The notes beneath the pieces were generated by a model. That model searched no databases and was not told where the DNA came from. It saw only the letters and a list, made by a program, of their open reading frames with translations. A stretch of 64,000 nucleotides of DNA from Tupaia tana (taxonomy: Eukaryota; Chordata; Mammalia; Scandentia; Tupaiidae), in NCBI GenBank assembly GCA_026018925.1, contig JAKSZU010000002.1, positions 54,961,837 through 55,025,836 on the forward strand. Direction: 5' to 3'. Position 1 is the stretch's first letter; each line of letters starts with the position of its first letter. The translations under genes were made by a program, and so were the position numbers. This document shows positions 22,000-31,649 of this stretch, piece by piece.

Positions 22000-22985
22000 T
22001 TGTTTCTGAACAAATGACCTCAAACTTAGTGGTTTAAAATAACACAGACATATTTTACCGTTTTTTAGGGCACAGCAGAAGTCTTAAAGGGTCTTGAAGG
22101 GTTAAAATCCAGGATTAAGAGGGCCTGAGTCCTTATGTTTTCTCTCTTCTGGAGGCTACTCAATTTCTTTCTTTTTTTTTTTTTTTTTTTTTTTTTTTCA
22201 ATTGTAACAAATTTTTATTTTTTTCCACAGGAAACACTAGAAAAACTTCGAGCCAAAAACAAAAATACATACTGATTTTCCAGGGTTTTTTAATATATAT
22301 AAGCAAAATTATTTAAGAGTCAATAAATTCTTATTTAAGGAATATCTGAATTTCTGATTCCTTCCACTGCTCACCAAGGACACCACCACCTTCATTCCTC
22401 CAAGGCCCAAGTCAAGATAGTCCTTTTTAAAAGAACTGGTACTTAATTCATAGTTGTCCTGTCAGCCCTACCACACTTTTTTCATGTCTTCCTTTTTCTC
22501 CATTAGAACTATGGACATATTGGTAACTTCAAAGTCTGTCCACCCAGGAACACTGGGATCCAATTTCTTTAAATAATTGACTTCGGGCCACTTTTAGCAT
22601 GGCTGCATCTGCCTGGTTTTCAAATTGACACCCTCAACATCTGTGGGATGTGGTAAAACCTGGATAAAAAAATGATTATGAGATCTTTCATACTTTTAGT
22701 CATTCTGTAATGTAGTTTTCTCACAGAATTAACAAATAGTCCTGTGAGTAAAGCAAACCACACTGTTACTCTATGAGGCATTTCCAACAATGAGCAGCTA
22801 CAGGAAAAGCCACATCGGGATAGACCTCAACGAGGCTACTCAATTTCTTAGCTCAGAGCCCCTTTTTGCCATCTGAAGGCCAGAAATGGTATATAAGTTT
22901 TCATTTTTCATCAGTCTGACCTATTCATTTTCCCTCTTGCATTTTAAGGATAATTGTGATTATACAGGGACCAGTGCCGTTTCTG
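22000..22985. repeat. LTR/MER-type old repeat split by a retrocopy
   Basis: The left part (22000-22169) reads gaacaaatgacctcaaactt, agtggtttaaaataacac and cttctggaggctact. The right part (22850-22985) continues ttagctcagagcccc, atctgaaggccagaaatgg and taaggataattgtgattata. Together they match the order of a common mammalian repeat (accacaaacttagtggctta... ...aaggacccttgtgattaca). Joining the halves gives an intact reading of the host repeat, confirming a later insertion between them. Confidence 0.55.
22170..22831 (-). pseudogene. Processed retrocopy of an unidentified transcript
   Basis: Read on the minus strand this is a 0.66-kb insert ending in a 27-A tail (22172-22198 as T). An AATAAA-type signal lies about 15-20 nt before the tail. 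An exact 18-bp TSD, gaggctactcaatttctt, flanks it at 22152-22169 and 22832-22849, the hallmark of L1-mediated mRNA retroposition. I could not identify the parent gene. The 5' part gives a roughly 55-codon open stretch with a hydrophobic segment (VTVWFALLTGLFVNSV), but stops interrupt all frames, so no product is expected. A long non-coding parent or a UTR-dominated mRNA are alternatives. Confidence 0.85.
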
Positions 22986-23049
22986 TGTGCCCCCTCTCAC
23001 ACATTTTCTCCTTTCAGATCAAGCCTCTGGCAGTGCTTTTGCCATGGTA

Positions 23050-23370
23050 TTTTATTACGTAACTCCCTGACCCCTTCCACCTCACTATCCGCCTCATGAA
23101 CAATTCTTCCCTCAACACTCACCTCAGACGCCCCTTCCTTCAGAAAGCCTTTCCCATCTTGCTTCCTCTCCCAAGTTAGGTATTCAAATAGTTTTCTCCA
23201 GTAACACACCTTTATAAATATTATTTTGTTTTACAATTGTATAGCATTTGTTATTTTCCTCTACTTGACTCTAGATTTCTCAAAGATTTTAATCATTTGT
23301 AGTTCATATTTATATGGCCACCATCCAACACAGTCTGGCTTTTAGTATAGTGTTTTTTCAACCTACAGAT
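23050..23370 (+). repeat. L2 3' fragment
   Basis: cacctcagacgccccttcct, tcagaaagcctttcccatct and later ctctacttgactctagattt reproduce the L2 3' order (caccttctccaggaagcctt, cactagactgtgagc). It is an ancient LINE relic. Confidence 0.65.
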
Positions 23371-24646
23371 CATTGCCCATTAGTGGGTGGGTCATAAAAT
23401 GTTATGAAATAAATAACATTTTATTTTTAGAATAGAATACAAAATAGCGGAGTATAAGAGGTCAGATTATTGTTTTATGGAAATTTGTTTCTGTTTTATA
23501 CATATCAGTTATTATGTAGTCATGTAAAACATATATCTTTAATCAGTCATAATAGATTTAGAAGCCACTTACTTAGTAAAAAAAAATAATTGTGGACTGG
23601 ATTATGCACCAATACATAATTATAAAGCTGACACCAATACTGTGTTCCTAGTGTCTCTACAGACTTCTGGAAACTCCTCTTGGCAATGAGTGTGAACCAG
23701 ATTTTTTACTGGGTCCTACAGAGACAGACCTGGAAGCCAGATAATTCCATTTCTACTCCAGTGCCTATAAACTGTTTTATCATCTCCCAAAGCTGAGAAA
23801 ATGCCTCTGAGAGGCCTGGCAAGCTACTTATTTTCCAAGAATCTGTGTTGAGAAGGAACTCACCTGTATCAGAACCTGCAGGACAGCTGCAGTGTCTATT
23901 CCCTCAGCCCTGAGGGGGACACGTAAATGGCAGAATCTTTAGAAGCCCTATTGACTTCTGTTTGGAAGTCAGTCCTCTTTACCCAATGGCCCCCATACAA
24001 TTTCCCCAGACTATAGCATGGTCCCTGTTCCAGTGTGCTAAGATCAGTAAGAAAGAGATTATTTCAGAATTCCTGGAGCCAAGCTGAAGTTGGAAGAGCA
24101 GAAAGTCCTTGAATCAAATTTTTATTTCTTTAATCAGATCTGAAAAAAAAAAAAAATCCACCGCTACGACTAGTTTTATTTCCATGCATTTGTTTATTTG
24201 TGAATTTTCAAGAAGTATTTGAGATAACAATGTTTCTAGGACCCAAACACGTGAAGACAGAAGGAAAAAAGAGGAAAATTTTTAGAAATTAAAAAAAAAT
24301 TATTAGGAAAAATTGTACTTTTTTGATATTACAAAATTGTCATGATAGTTTTAGAATTAACAGAGAAGACAGGGAAAGGCAACGGCAAGAACAAAATGTA
24401 TTTAATTTGCAAAAGCTCCGGGAAAGGGACCTTTCATCAGTAATTTGAGTATTCTCCATGTACTCCATGTAGCTAGTATAATGGGGAGGAGTTAGTCCTT
24501 CTGTTCTCAGAACTATTTCCTGTTATTCTCCCTCAGATTCAGGGACATAAAAAATATGCTTCTGTGTTGGATGCATCACCATCTACTTCTAAACTGAAAT
24601 AAACATGAAAATAGTTTGTGAATATAAAAACAAAGGAGTACTTTAT
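23371..24646. other. Non-coding sequence
   Basis: The part 23620-24130 is less AT-rich and could be an old LTR, but I could not match it. A short A run occurs at 24146. No gene is visible. Confidence 0.4.
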
Positions 24647-24672
24647 CTCTCATACCTTTTCTTTTCTTTCTT

Positions 24673-24674
<2 letters not shown>

Positions 24675-24724
<50 letters not shown>

Positions 24725-24970
24725 AGGTTTTTGCTATAGGGTGCGTGAGCTTTCTGGAAAGACAGAGAGAAAGAGAAACAGGAAGCGAGAAATCACCCCC
24801 CCAGGGGGGATGGCCACATCGCAATCCCTTCTCTTCCATTATCCTCTCAGGATCTTGGGCACGCACGCACATGTGCCCTGTGTGAGTTTAAGCCACCGGG
24901 TCCAGGACTAGAACCGCAGTTGATTCCATGGGAGTCCAGGGACATAGCCATTACGCTAAGTGCTGGTCCC
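24675..24970 (-). repeat. SINE-A, long form, with 49-T tail
   Basis: A pure run of 49 T (24675-24723), read as an A tail on the minus strand, precedes a full-length copy (tttttgctatagggtgcg to ttacgctaagtgctggtccc). A 12-bp TSD, tctcataccttt, lies at 24648-24659 and 24971-24982. The long uninterrupted tail suggests a recent insertion. Confidence 0.92.
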
Positions 24971-24982
24971 TCTCATACCTTT

Positions 24983-27359
24983 GCTTACAAATAAAGAAAT
25001 TTATTTAAAACATTTTTTTTTTCTTGGTAGTTAGGAGCAAATGCTACAAATTGCCGTTTTAATTGGTGGGATGACTCAACAAGGAAGTAGAAATTGGTGA
25101 GTGACTCCCCAAAACTGAAGAATTAAAAAATTACAGTAAAACAACTAAACAACAGAGGAAAAGATGAGGGCAAAAAGGTAAGAGAAATGATGACTCTTGA
25201 AGTGAAACCTAGTTTAGAGGTTTGGCTGAATTTATAGCAAAGCACATAGAAGAAAAGTAAAATTGGAACAGAGAAAAGAATGTTAAGAACTAAGCAAGAA
25301 CCACTAATGTTTGATGACCTGTCAACTCTCAAATGAAAAGCAGATGTCCCCTCTTGCTTAACCTGCTCCTGCAAAGAGTAGGGGCTTCCAGAGAAAGGAA
25401 AGGCAGGCTTCGATTACAGCTAAGATATACCTATATTGCTTTGGAAATACACATTTTCTACTTTTGTTTTGAAGTCACGCTAGCTACATCTGTGAAGGAT
25501 TTGAGCTGACTTTGCTACCCAAATGAGTTTTCCTTGATACATCTCTAAACACTAGAAATCTTTGTATTATTGTATCGCAACTTATGTATGCCAAAAAGAG
25601 TATTAGATTAGTTGCTATCAGAATGGTAATTCTTCACCCTGAGAAGTGGGTTAAATTGTATTCTTTTACATTTAAGTAAAATATGTAAATATCTAGAAAG
25701 ACCAAAACAGTGTTTAATTCTGTAGGTTACTTGGGTTGTTATTAAAAACTATGGCTCAGTGTCACAGAGATATCAATTGAATTTAAGAATGGCCCAATTT
25801 TTTGCAGACAGTAACAGACTTTATTGAGAATTATTTTCTTAATTATTTAATGTTGTAATCTAAATATGATTCATTTATATTACTATTTACTTCATAAATT
25901 ATAGAGCTTCAGGAATGATTTTTAAATTGTAACTGTACTGTAGTTACATTAAGTTCTCTAAATTATAATTTTTAATTACATACAAGGAAAAGAAAGTGCA
26001 ATGTTACTTTCTTACAAGCCTGGAGTATGATGAGCTTCAGATTTTTTGTGATGATCTATTTATCTGTGTGTATCTCTACTCTGTATACTACCTTCTTACT
26101 CTCTGGCATTACGTAGTGTCTTCTACTTTGCCTCATCTCTAATTACAATTTAATTCATAGTTTGTAACTTTACGGTAAACCTAGGATTCCGGTTTCTCTC
26201 TGAGATACAACATTCATACTAGAAACTACCATGTTTGTCAGAACTTTAAGCTGTATCATTTGAGAATCTACCAAGGATAAATCTAATTAGTCAGGCCCCC
26301 TGGGGCAAGAGCTACTATAAGCCCCAAAGCCTCTTCCTGCCTAGGTGCTGAATGAAAGGAGTCAGAGATCAATGCCCAGCTGGGAAAGGTTCACAGAATG
26401 TCTTTCCAGAATATACAGACCCCTGATGGAGAGGGTTGTTGGAAGCATATAATGAAACTTTTTCAGGATATCAGAATTGTACGGGAGACAGGTCACACAG
26501 CACCTCTGACATTGTCCATCTGCTTATTCCATGAGCAGCTCCAATTCCTCCTCTCTCGGTCAGTTTGGGACGAGAAATAATAGAACAAGTGTATTTCTCC
26601 CCCTGAATATTAGCTGATGATATCATTGAGACATACATGTACGTCATTTTATGTACATAGTGAACACATTGATTCACTGAGTAGAGATCAAGGAAAGCAG
26701 CAGTCAAAATACTTTTTTTCTAGATTACATTATGACTCAGAAGAAGAAAGGAAAAGAATAATAATGTATTGATCATGATTATGTAAGAATCATAATGTAA
26801 AAAATAAGGAAAACATATTTCTGGATTTATTTTTTCTAAGAACTTTTATTTCCTCTGAAATGTGTGTTAAAAAGGCAAACTGATGCTCATTAAAATTTTA
26901 AAGTTTACTTAGACAAACAATGACTGATGAATCTGGCAGCTCCACACCAGAAATGTTTGGGGAGCTCTACCAAGGGAACCAAAAAAAGAGGTTTTTATCC
27001 AAGGAACATGGACATAAAGCAAAGAAAATATTTGATTGTTATAGTTATATATTTGCCTTATTTGGTTTAGCCCACTGAAAAGTCCTTAGTTATATAAGTT
27101 GCTGTCTGTATCTATTGGGTGAGCTTAATTAAGTTCAGTCTTTCTTTAATACTGTATAGGCATTTACAAGGTATAGCTTAAGTTTTGCTTATGTTTGCAA
27201 ATCAGGTATGGTCAAGGCCACTTATGAGGACTACTGGGTTGGTTGCCCTGGGGTTATTTAGGTCCAGTCTCCATTTAATTTATTTAACACATGATACGTC
27301 TATCTATACATTTACTTTATATAGAAATATACATGTAATATGTACATTTGATATACTCT
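24983..27359. other. AT-rich non-coding sequence, few repeats
   Basis: No SINE, LINE or LTR was confidently recognised. Short open frames near 26290-26700 have no recognisable domain. Part of this may be unique conserved sequence. Confidence 0.45.
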
Positions 27360-27412
27360 ACATTCTATATATGTGTGTATATACACATATGTGTGTGTGT
27401 GTGTATAACTTT
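27360..27412. repeat. TA/TG/CA microsatellite
   Basis: Mixed tatatgtgtgtat and acacatatgtgtgtgtg runs, next to the tail of the minus-strand SINE that follows. Confidence 0.8.
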
Positions 27413-27416
27413 TTAA

Positions 27417-27690
27417 TTTCCAGAGATACATGTACTCACCAGAGAGAGAAGAGATAAAAAGAGGAGATAAAAAGAGGGGTAAGAGAGGGAAAGGGAGGAA
27501 GCAGTCTTCAATGGGGCATGGTCATTCCACAATCTTTTCTCCTCCACTTCTCTATCTCATTGGGATTTGGGGCACCCAGAAACACATGATTGGTGTGTTT
27601 TTCAAGCTGCTAAAGCCGGTATTCAAATGGTGGTCCACAATGTGAGACTTGGGTTCCCTTAACGACTAGATCATATAATCAGTCCAATAT
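27417..27690 (-). repeat. SINE-A, old copy
   Basis: Minus-strand order: microsatellite tail, purine-rich (GA) run, tcttttctcctccacttctc core, gggatttggggcaccc, and a degraded head. A purine-rich expansion (27440-27500) lengthens the usual GA run. Confidence 0.65.
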
Positions 27691-27734
27691 ATTTAATTTT
27701 TTAATTGAAAAGTGGGTATCTATGAATTGGGTCT

Positions 27735-28005
27735 CTTTTTCTTTTTTAAGGTTATTTCTTCCAGAAGCAAGAGACATGGGAAGAGAAAGAGAGATAGGGG
27801 AGAAAGAGAACGAGGGAGAGACACCAACTCCCAACAGCATCCCAATCCCAGGACCTACCCCCAGGTTTTAGCTGCCTGGATGATGGACAGACGTACCACA
27901 AGTGTACACAATGCACTCTGGGAGCTCTCTGGACTTGAGCCACAAATCTTCCCATGGGGTATTACCTCACTGAGCAATGCATTTTACTGGTCATAGATAG
28001 CCAGC
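27735..28005 (-). repeat. SINE-B copy (second tRNA-like family)
   Basis: Minus strand: agctggctatctatgaccag head, gctcagtgaggtaata A-box-like region, ccccatgggaagatttgtgg, B-box-like ggctcaagtccaga, a body unlike SINE-A (taaaacctgggggtaggtcc), then CT-rich sequence. It shares the 'ccatgtgggaaag...ggttcaagatccc' layout with the elements at 35735 and 53485. Confidence 0.55.
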
Positions 28006-28009
28006 TCTT

Positions 28010-28751
28010 GGTATCTTTTTTCAGCAGATGAGCTTCCAAACTTTTTTCATATTTGGCAGCAGTCCCCTCCTGTGTATCACATCTGTTGAAAGGCAATGGT
28101 CTGCCTCCAGCCACCAACACCATAAAGGTGATAATTTCTCTTGCTCTACTCTGGCAGGTGCATATGAATGTGACTTAGTGTCAGCTCATCAGACTCCCCA
28201 GACCTGGCCTCTGTCTTTTGAATAAATATCTCAAAATGTAAAGGACACTAAGAGTTCATCCAAAAGTGCAGTCGAGACCTCATCCTAAAGCCTCAGAAGA
28301 CCTGGTCTGACTGTGTCTGCTAAAAGATAGCTGTTGTGCTTCTGGCATTTTTTACTCTAAGAAGTTATGCTGGTGCCAAGCCTGGTTCCTAGCACTACCA
28401 TGAATTCTGTGACCCTACATATCCTTCTCATAATTCTTAATTTTTGCTTAGGTTCCTTTTTCTCCCGACCATCTACATTGTAAATGATGCAAATACTGAA
28501 AATAAATTCATTCTCAGTCTTGCCATTTAAGGTCTCCTCTCCCCAAAGGAAATTATTAAAACTGCCCAACTGTTATTTTTATATAAAAGGATCTATGGCA
28601 CTGAGTAACACTAATTTTTATACTTAAGGATAAGTTCTCCTAAAATAATAATAAAATAATAAAATAAGGTCTGTGGTCTTGAAATTAACAAGAAGTTAAA
28701 ATGTGCCTCGCCTTACATCTGAAAACTTGACATCTACAATAATATTTGTCC
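28010..28751. other. Non-coding sequence
   Basis: Nothing recognised. A short AATAA simple repeat (28646-28667) is present. Open frames on both strands are short and unremarkable. Confidence 0.4.
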
Positions 28752-29003
28752 TGAGTCAGCCCTGTCACCTGGTGGTTAATGGAGCTAGGTCTCATATGGT
28801 GTCCAGTGGTTCAAATGCTAGCCCTGGCAGCTTGAAAGACACACCACGTGCTTGTGCAAGTATGCCCCAAATCCTGACAGAATAGAGAAATAGAGGAGAA
28901 GTGATTGCATTGTAACCATACCCTGTTTGGATGGTACTTCCTGGTACTTCCTCTTTCCTTCTCTCTTTCTGTCTCTTTCTGTACGGCACACATGCCCTAT
29001 AGC
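28752..29003 (+). repeat. SINE-A, old copy
   Basis: Head gtcagccctgtcacctggtg, B-box-like ggttcaaatgctag, core atagaggagaagtgattgca and ending acatgccctatagc are in order. A TG/TA microsatellite replaces the A tail. Confidence 0.75.
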
Positions 29004-29043
29004 TATGTGTGTGTGTGTGTATATATATATGTGTGTTTGTGTG

Positions 29044-29074
<31 letters not shown>

Positions 29075-29078
29075 ATGG
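29004..29078. repeat. TG/TA microsatellite
   Basis: Alternating tg and ta dinucleotides begin exactly at the 3' end of the upstream SINE, so it probably evolved from its tail. Confidence 0.9.
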
Positions 29079-29237
29079 AAAAAACTATATGTTTTTTAAA
29101 GATCACTATCATAAACTTTGTCAATAAGATATTAAGTGATTTTTTTAATAAAATTAACGTTTGTTTTATAAATTATGTAAAGAAAAACTTACTACTGAAC
29201 TATAGTTTTTAACTACAAAGTCATTTCAACTACTTTC

Positions 29238-29699
29238 TTTTTTTTTATTTCAATTTATTTATTTGCATTCATTCACTGAACATCATTACAGCATACAAAA
29301 TGAGATTTTCCATCCAAAGTACACTATATATTGTCTCAATCAAGCACATCAACAAACATGTTATTGTCAGCAAATGTTCTTCCATTTCTTGTCTTCTGTA
29401 TGTTTTGCTTCCCACCCCCCCCCCATCCTTGATTCCCTATCTCCTACCCTCTCCCATCTCCCACTCTCCTCCCACACTGTCTCTGGTATCTATGTTTGCT
29501 TTCTATACTGTTTTCTCCTGACATTTTATTGTATCGCCAAAGACCCCAATCAATCCAAATACCCTCGTAGCAAACACAGGTGATACACACATTTCCATGA
29601 ACACAAGTCTTACTTTACGCATCCTATAAAGTAGCACCTAGCTGTGGCTACATATCCTACTGCAGTCATTGAATAGACATATATTTTTTTTTCTGAAAC
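29238..29699 (-). repeat. L1 3'-UTR-like unit 2 (distal) with A tail
   Basis: Sense strand: a G-rich polypurine tract (gatgggagagggtaggagat; ten G at 29415-29424) typical of L1 3' UTRs, then cattttgtatgctgtaatga, aaataaataaattgaaataa and the terminal A run. It aligns by eye to the proximal unit and to the L1 3' end at 60713-61105. Confidence 0.75.
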
Positions 29700-30248
29700 T
29701 TTTTTTTTTGTAACTCAATTTACATTCCTTCCCTAAGCTTCATCACAGCATACAAAATGCAATCTCCCATCCAGTACACACTGCATAGTGACACAATCAT
29801 GCACATTACAAAAAATTTTCCATTACTAGTTCCTAGAATTACTTCCACCCCTCTTTCTGACCCTCTGTCCCTTCCCACCCTCCTCTCACACCACCTCCGG
29901 TGTCTATAATTGTCCTTCATTCCCTTCCCAACCACATTGTATTGATCACACAGTTTCCTACATAATCTAACTACTTTCACTGGTGAGTTCACTCATTACT
30001 ACTAAGAAAACCAGTTTTAACTTAACTCAAAGAAGTGCCAAGGAACTTTGCTTAAAGCCAGGAAACAAGTTAGGATTCTGTTCAAATGGTAGGTGTATGA
30101 ACCTATCAGTCTCATGTACTTTTATCTTCTGTTCTGGTTCAATTTTCCTGATTAAATTCTGGGATATAATATTCAACTCCATACTTGTCCCTATGATTAA
30201 GTTGGCCACTTTCATAGTTTTTGGACTCTTATTTCCATGTGTCTGTGT
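29700..30248 (-). repeat. L1 3'-UTR-like unit 1 (proximal) with internal A runs
   Basis: It starts just after the ORF1 stop with agtccaaaaactatgaaagt, contains the polypurine stretch gtgtgagaggagggtgggaa, cattttgtatgctgtgatga and gaatgtaaattgagttac, and ends in an internal run of ten A. After a short spacer comes a second A run (29684-29692). The internal A runs look like a former 3' end. Confidence 0.75.
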
Positions 30249-31250
30249 TTAATTTTCTTGATATAACACACCCTTGAGAACTTCTTGGTGATCTGGTCTG
30301 GTGTTGGTAAATTCTTTCAGGTTTTGTTTATCTGAGAACGTTCTTGTCTTTTCTTCCCACCTGAAAGATAATCTTGCTGGGTACAGTATTCTTGGCTGAA
30401 ATTGCTTCTCTCGTAACACTTTGAATATATTTTTCCATTCTCTCCTCGCTCGCATTGTTTCCGATGAGAGATCTGCTGTTAGCCTGATGGGATGTCCTTT
30501 GTAGGTAACTTGATGTTTCTCTCTTGCCAATCTTAGTATCTTGTCTTTGTCTGTGGTTTTGGTCAACCTGGCTATAATGTGTCTTGGAGAAGATCTTCTT
30601 GGGTTGATTTTATTTGGGGTCCTTTGTATTTCCTGGGACTGGATCTTCGAATGCCTCTCTAGGTTTCGAAAGTTTTCTTGCAGGATTTCATGGAATAGAT
30701 TATCAATGCCCTTATGGGTCTCTTCACCTTCTGGAATGCCAATTATCCGGATATTTGGACGTTTGATGGTATCCAATACTTCTTGCATATCATTCTCAAA
30801 TTTTTGGGCCATTTTCTCAGTCTTCATGGTGGATTTTTCTAAGCCAGCCATTTTCTCTTCTACATCTGAGATTCTATTTTCTGAATGATCTAGTCTGCTT
30901 TTAATACTTTCAAGGGAGATTTTGACTTCTTGTATTATAGCCTTCATCTCTAGCAGTTCCGTTTGAGTCTTTTGTAAAGTATGTAATTCCTCTTTTAGAT
31001 CTTGCAAGAATTTCCTCATCTCCTGGAACTCGGCAACTTCTTTCTCCTTTCTCTTTAGCAGTTCATTATCTCTCCTTTCTTCCATCTCTGCTAGCTTCGA
31101 CATTATGAATGCTCTAAATTCCTTATCAGACATTTCCATGACTTTCAGCGAACTGCTTGTGGATGAAGGAGAGTTACTCTTTTCCATTGGAGGAGAGGTA
31201 TTTTCTCGTTTTCCCATATTTCTCATGATCCGACGGTGATTTCTTGTCAT
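30249..31250 (-). CDS. LINE-1 ORF1 protein, intact
   Basis: 333 residues, close to usual mammalian L1 ORF1p length. ORF1p is an RNA-binding nucleic-acid chaperone that trimerises through a coiled coil and coats L1 RNA in cytoplasmic ribonucleoprotein particles. Visible parts: a short Ser-rich, basic N-terminus (1-35); heptad-rich coiled coil, about 40-150 (LAEMEERRDNELLKRKEK, LQDLKEELHTLQKTQTELL); RRM domain, about 155-250, with the family signatures RIIGIPEG, EIQRTPNK and RHIIARLTK; and C-terminal domain, about 250-325, with RLTADLSSETMRARREW, FQPRILYPARLSF and DKQNLKEF. No stop or frameshift. The chosen ATG gives the full N-terminus although its context is weak (C at -3). No ORF2 follows; a 3' UTR starts within about 25 bp. 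Cis preference could favour its own RNA; expression is unknown. Confidence 0.93.
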   Translation of the reverse strand: MTRNHRRIMRNMGKRENTSPPMEKSNSPSSTSSSLKVMEMSDKEFRAFIMSKLAEMEERRDNELLKRKEKEVAEFQEMRKFLQDLKEELHTLQKTQTELLEMKAIIQEVKISLESIKSRLDHSENRISDVEEKMAGLEKSTMKTEKMAQKFENDMQEVLDTIKRPNIRIIGIPEGEETHKGIDNLFHEILQENFRNLERHSKIQSQEIQRTPNKINPRRSSPRHIIARLTKTTDKDKILRLAREKHQVTYKGHPIRLTADLSSETMRARREWKNIFKVLREKQFQPRILYPARLSFRWEEKTRTFSDKQNLKEFTNTRPDHQEVLKGVLYQEN

Positions 31251-31631
31251 CTGATGGATGATATGTTTCTTTCAAATTCTTGAAGTTAAGCCTCAATGTT
31301 CAGGAGCAAGCAGACAGAGGTGTTCTAGAATCTGTTTACTGTTCTGTTGTGATCACACACTAGCTTTGCTTGCTGGAGGCTGAATTATGAGTAGAAAATC
31401 TTCATTTCTCCTGTCCCCTGAAATATCTAGTTCCCAGTATCCATGCGGAATCTTCTGAGGGTGGCTGATGAAGAAGGTGAGTGAGTAATCCTTGGACGGG
31501 AGAGAGAGCAGTGGATTCGAAGTACCAGTAGCAAAAAAAGGGCCTGCTACTTCTTTTCTCTCAGCCTCAGCTTCTTCCTTCTGAAATTCACAGCTACTTC
31601 TAAGAGCACCATGGTGGGGGGGGGGGGGGTG
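31251..31631 (-). promoter_or_regulatory. Putative 5' UTR/promoter of the HAL1-like element
   Basis: A 381-bp non-coding leader lies between the TSD and the ORF1 start. L1-type elements carry an internal Pol II promoter here. Its extreme 5' end is CA followed by 14 C and accatggtgctcttag. I saw no YY1-type AAGATGGC motif. Promoter activity is inferred from position only. Confidence 0.5.
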
Positions 31632-31649
31632 CATTTCAACTACTTTCAA

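Larger units (their letters stand above)
29238..31631 (-). mobile_element. Half-L1 (HAL1)-like retrotransposon, ORF1 only
   Basis: A 2.39-kb insertion in minus orientation. In sense order it has a C-rich 5' end and 381-bp leader (31631-31251), an intact 333-codon L1 ORF1 (31250-30249), two L1 3'-UTR-like units in tandem (30248-29238) and an A tail. The exact 16-bp TSD catttcaactactttc lies at 29222-29237 and 31632-31647; the target reads tttc/aaag, compatible with L1 endonuclease. No trace of ORF2 endonuclease or reverse transcriptase sequence was seen after ORF1. HAL1 elements, known from several mammals, have this layout and depend on L1 ORF2 protein in trans. The intact frame and exact TSD suggest a recent insertion. 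Alternatives are a one-off internal deletion of an L1, or a retroposed spliced L1 RNA. Confidence 0.88.

Noticed and set aside
29263-29583. 106-codon plus-strand open frame
   Set aside because: Antisense to the L1-type 3' UTR unit; its Pro/Ser-rich part is the complement of the polypurine tract.
30541-30888. 115-codon plus-strand open frame
   Set aside because: It lies antisense inside the real L1 ORF1 and has no recognisable domain.
29238-31631. HAL1-like element considered as a full-length L1 with a hidden ORF2
   Set aside because: Only about 1.0 kb follows the ORF1 stop and it is 3' UTR-like; ORF2 needs about 3.8 kb and no endonuclease or RT motif was seen.
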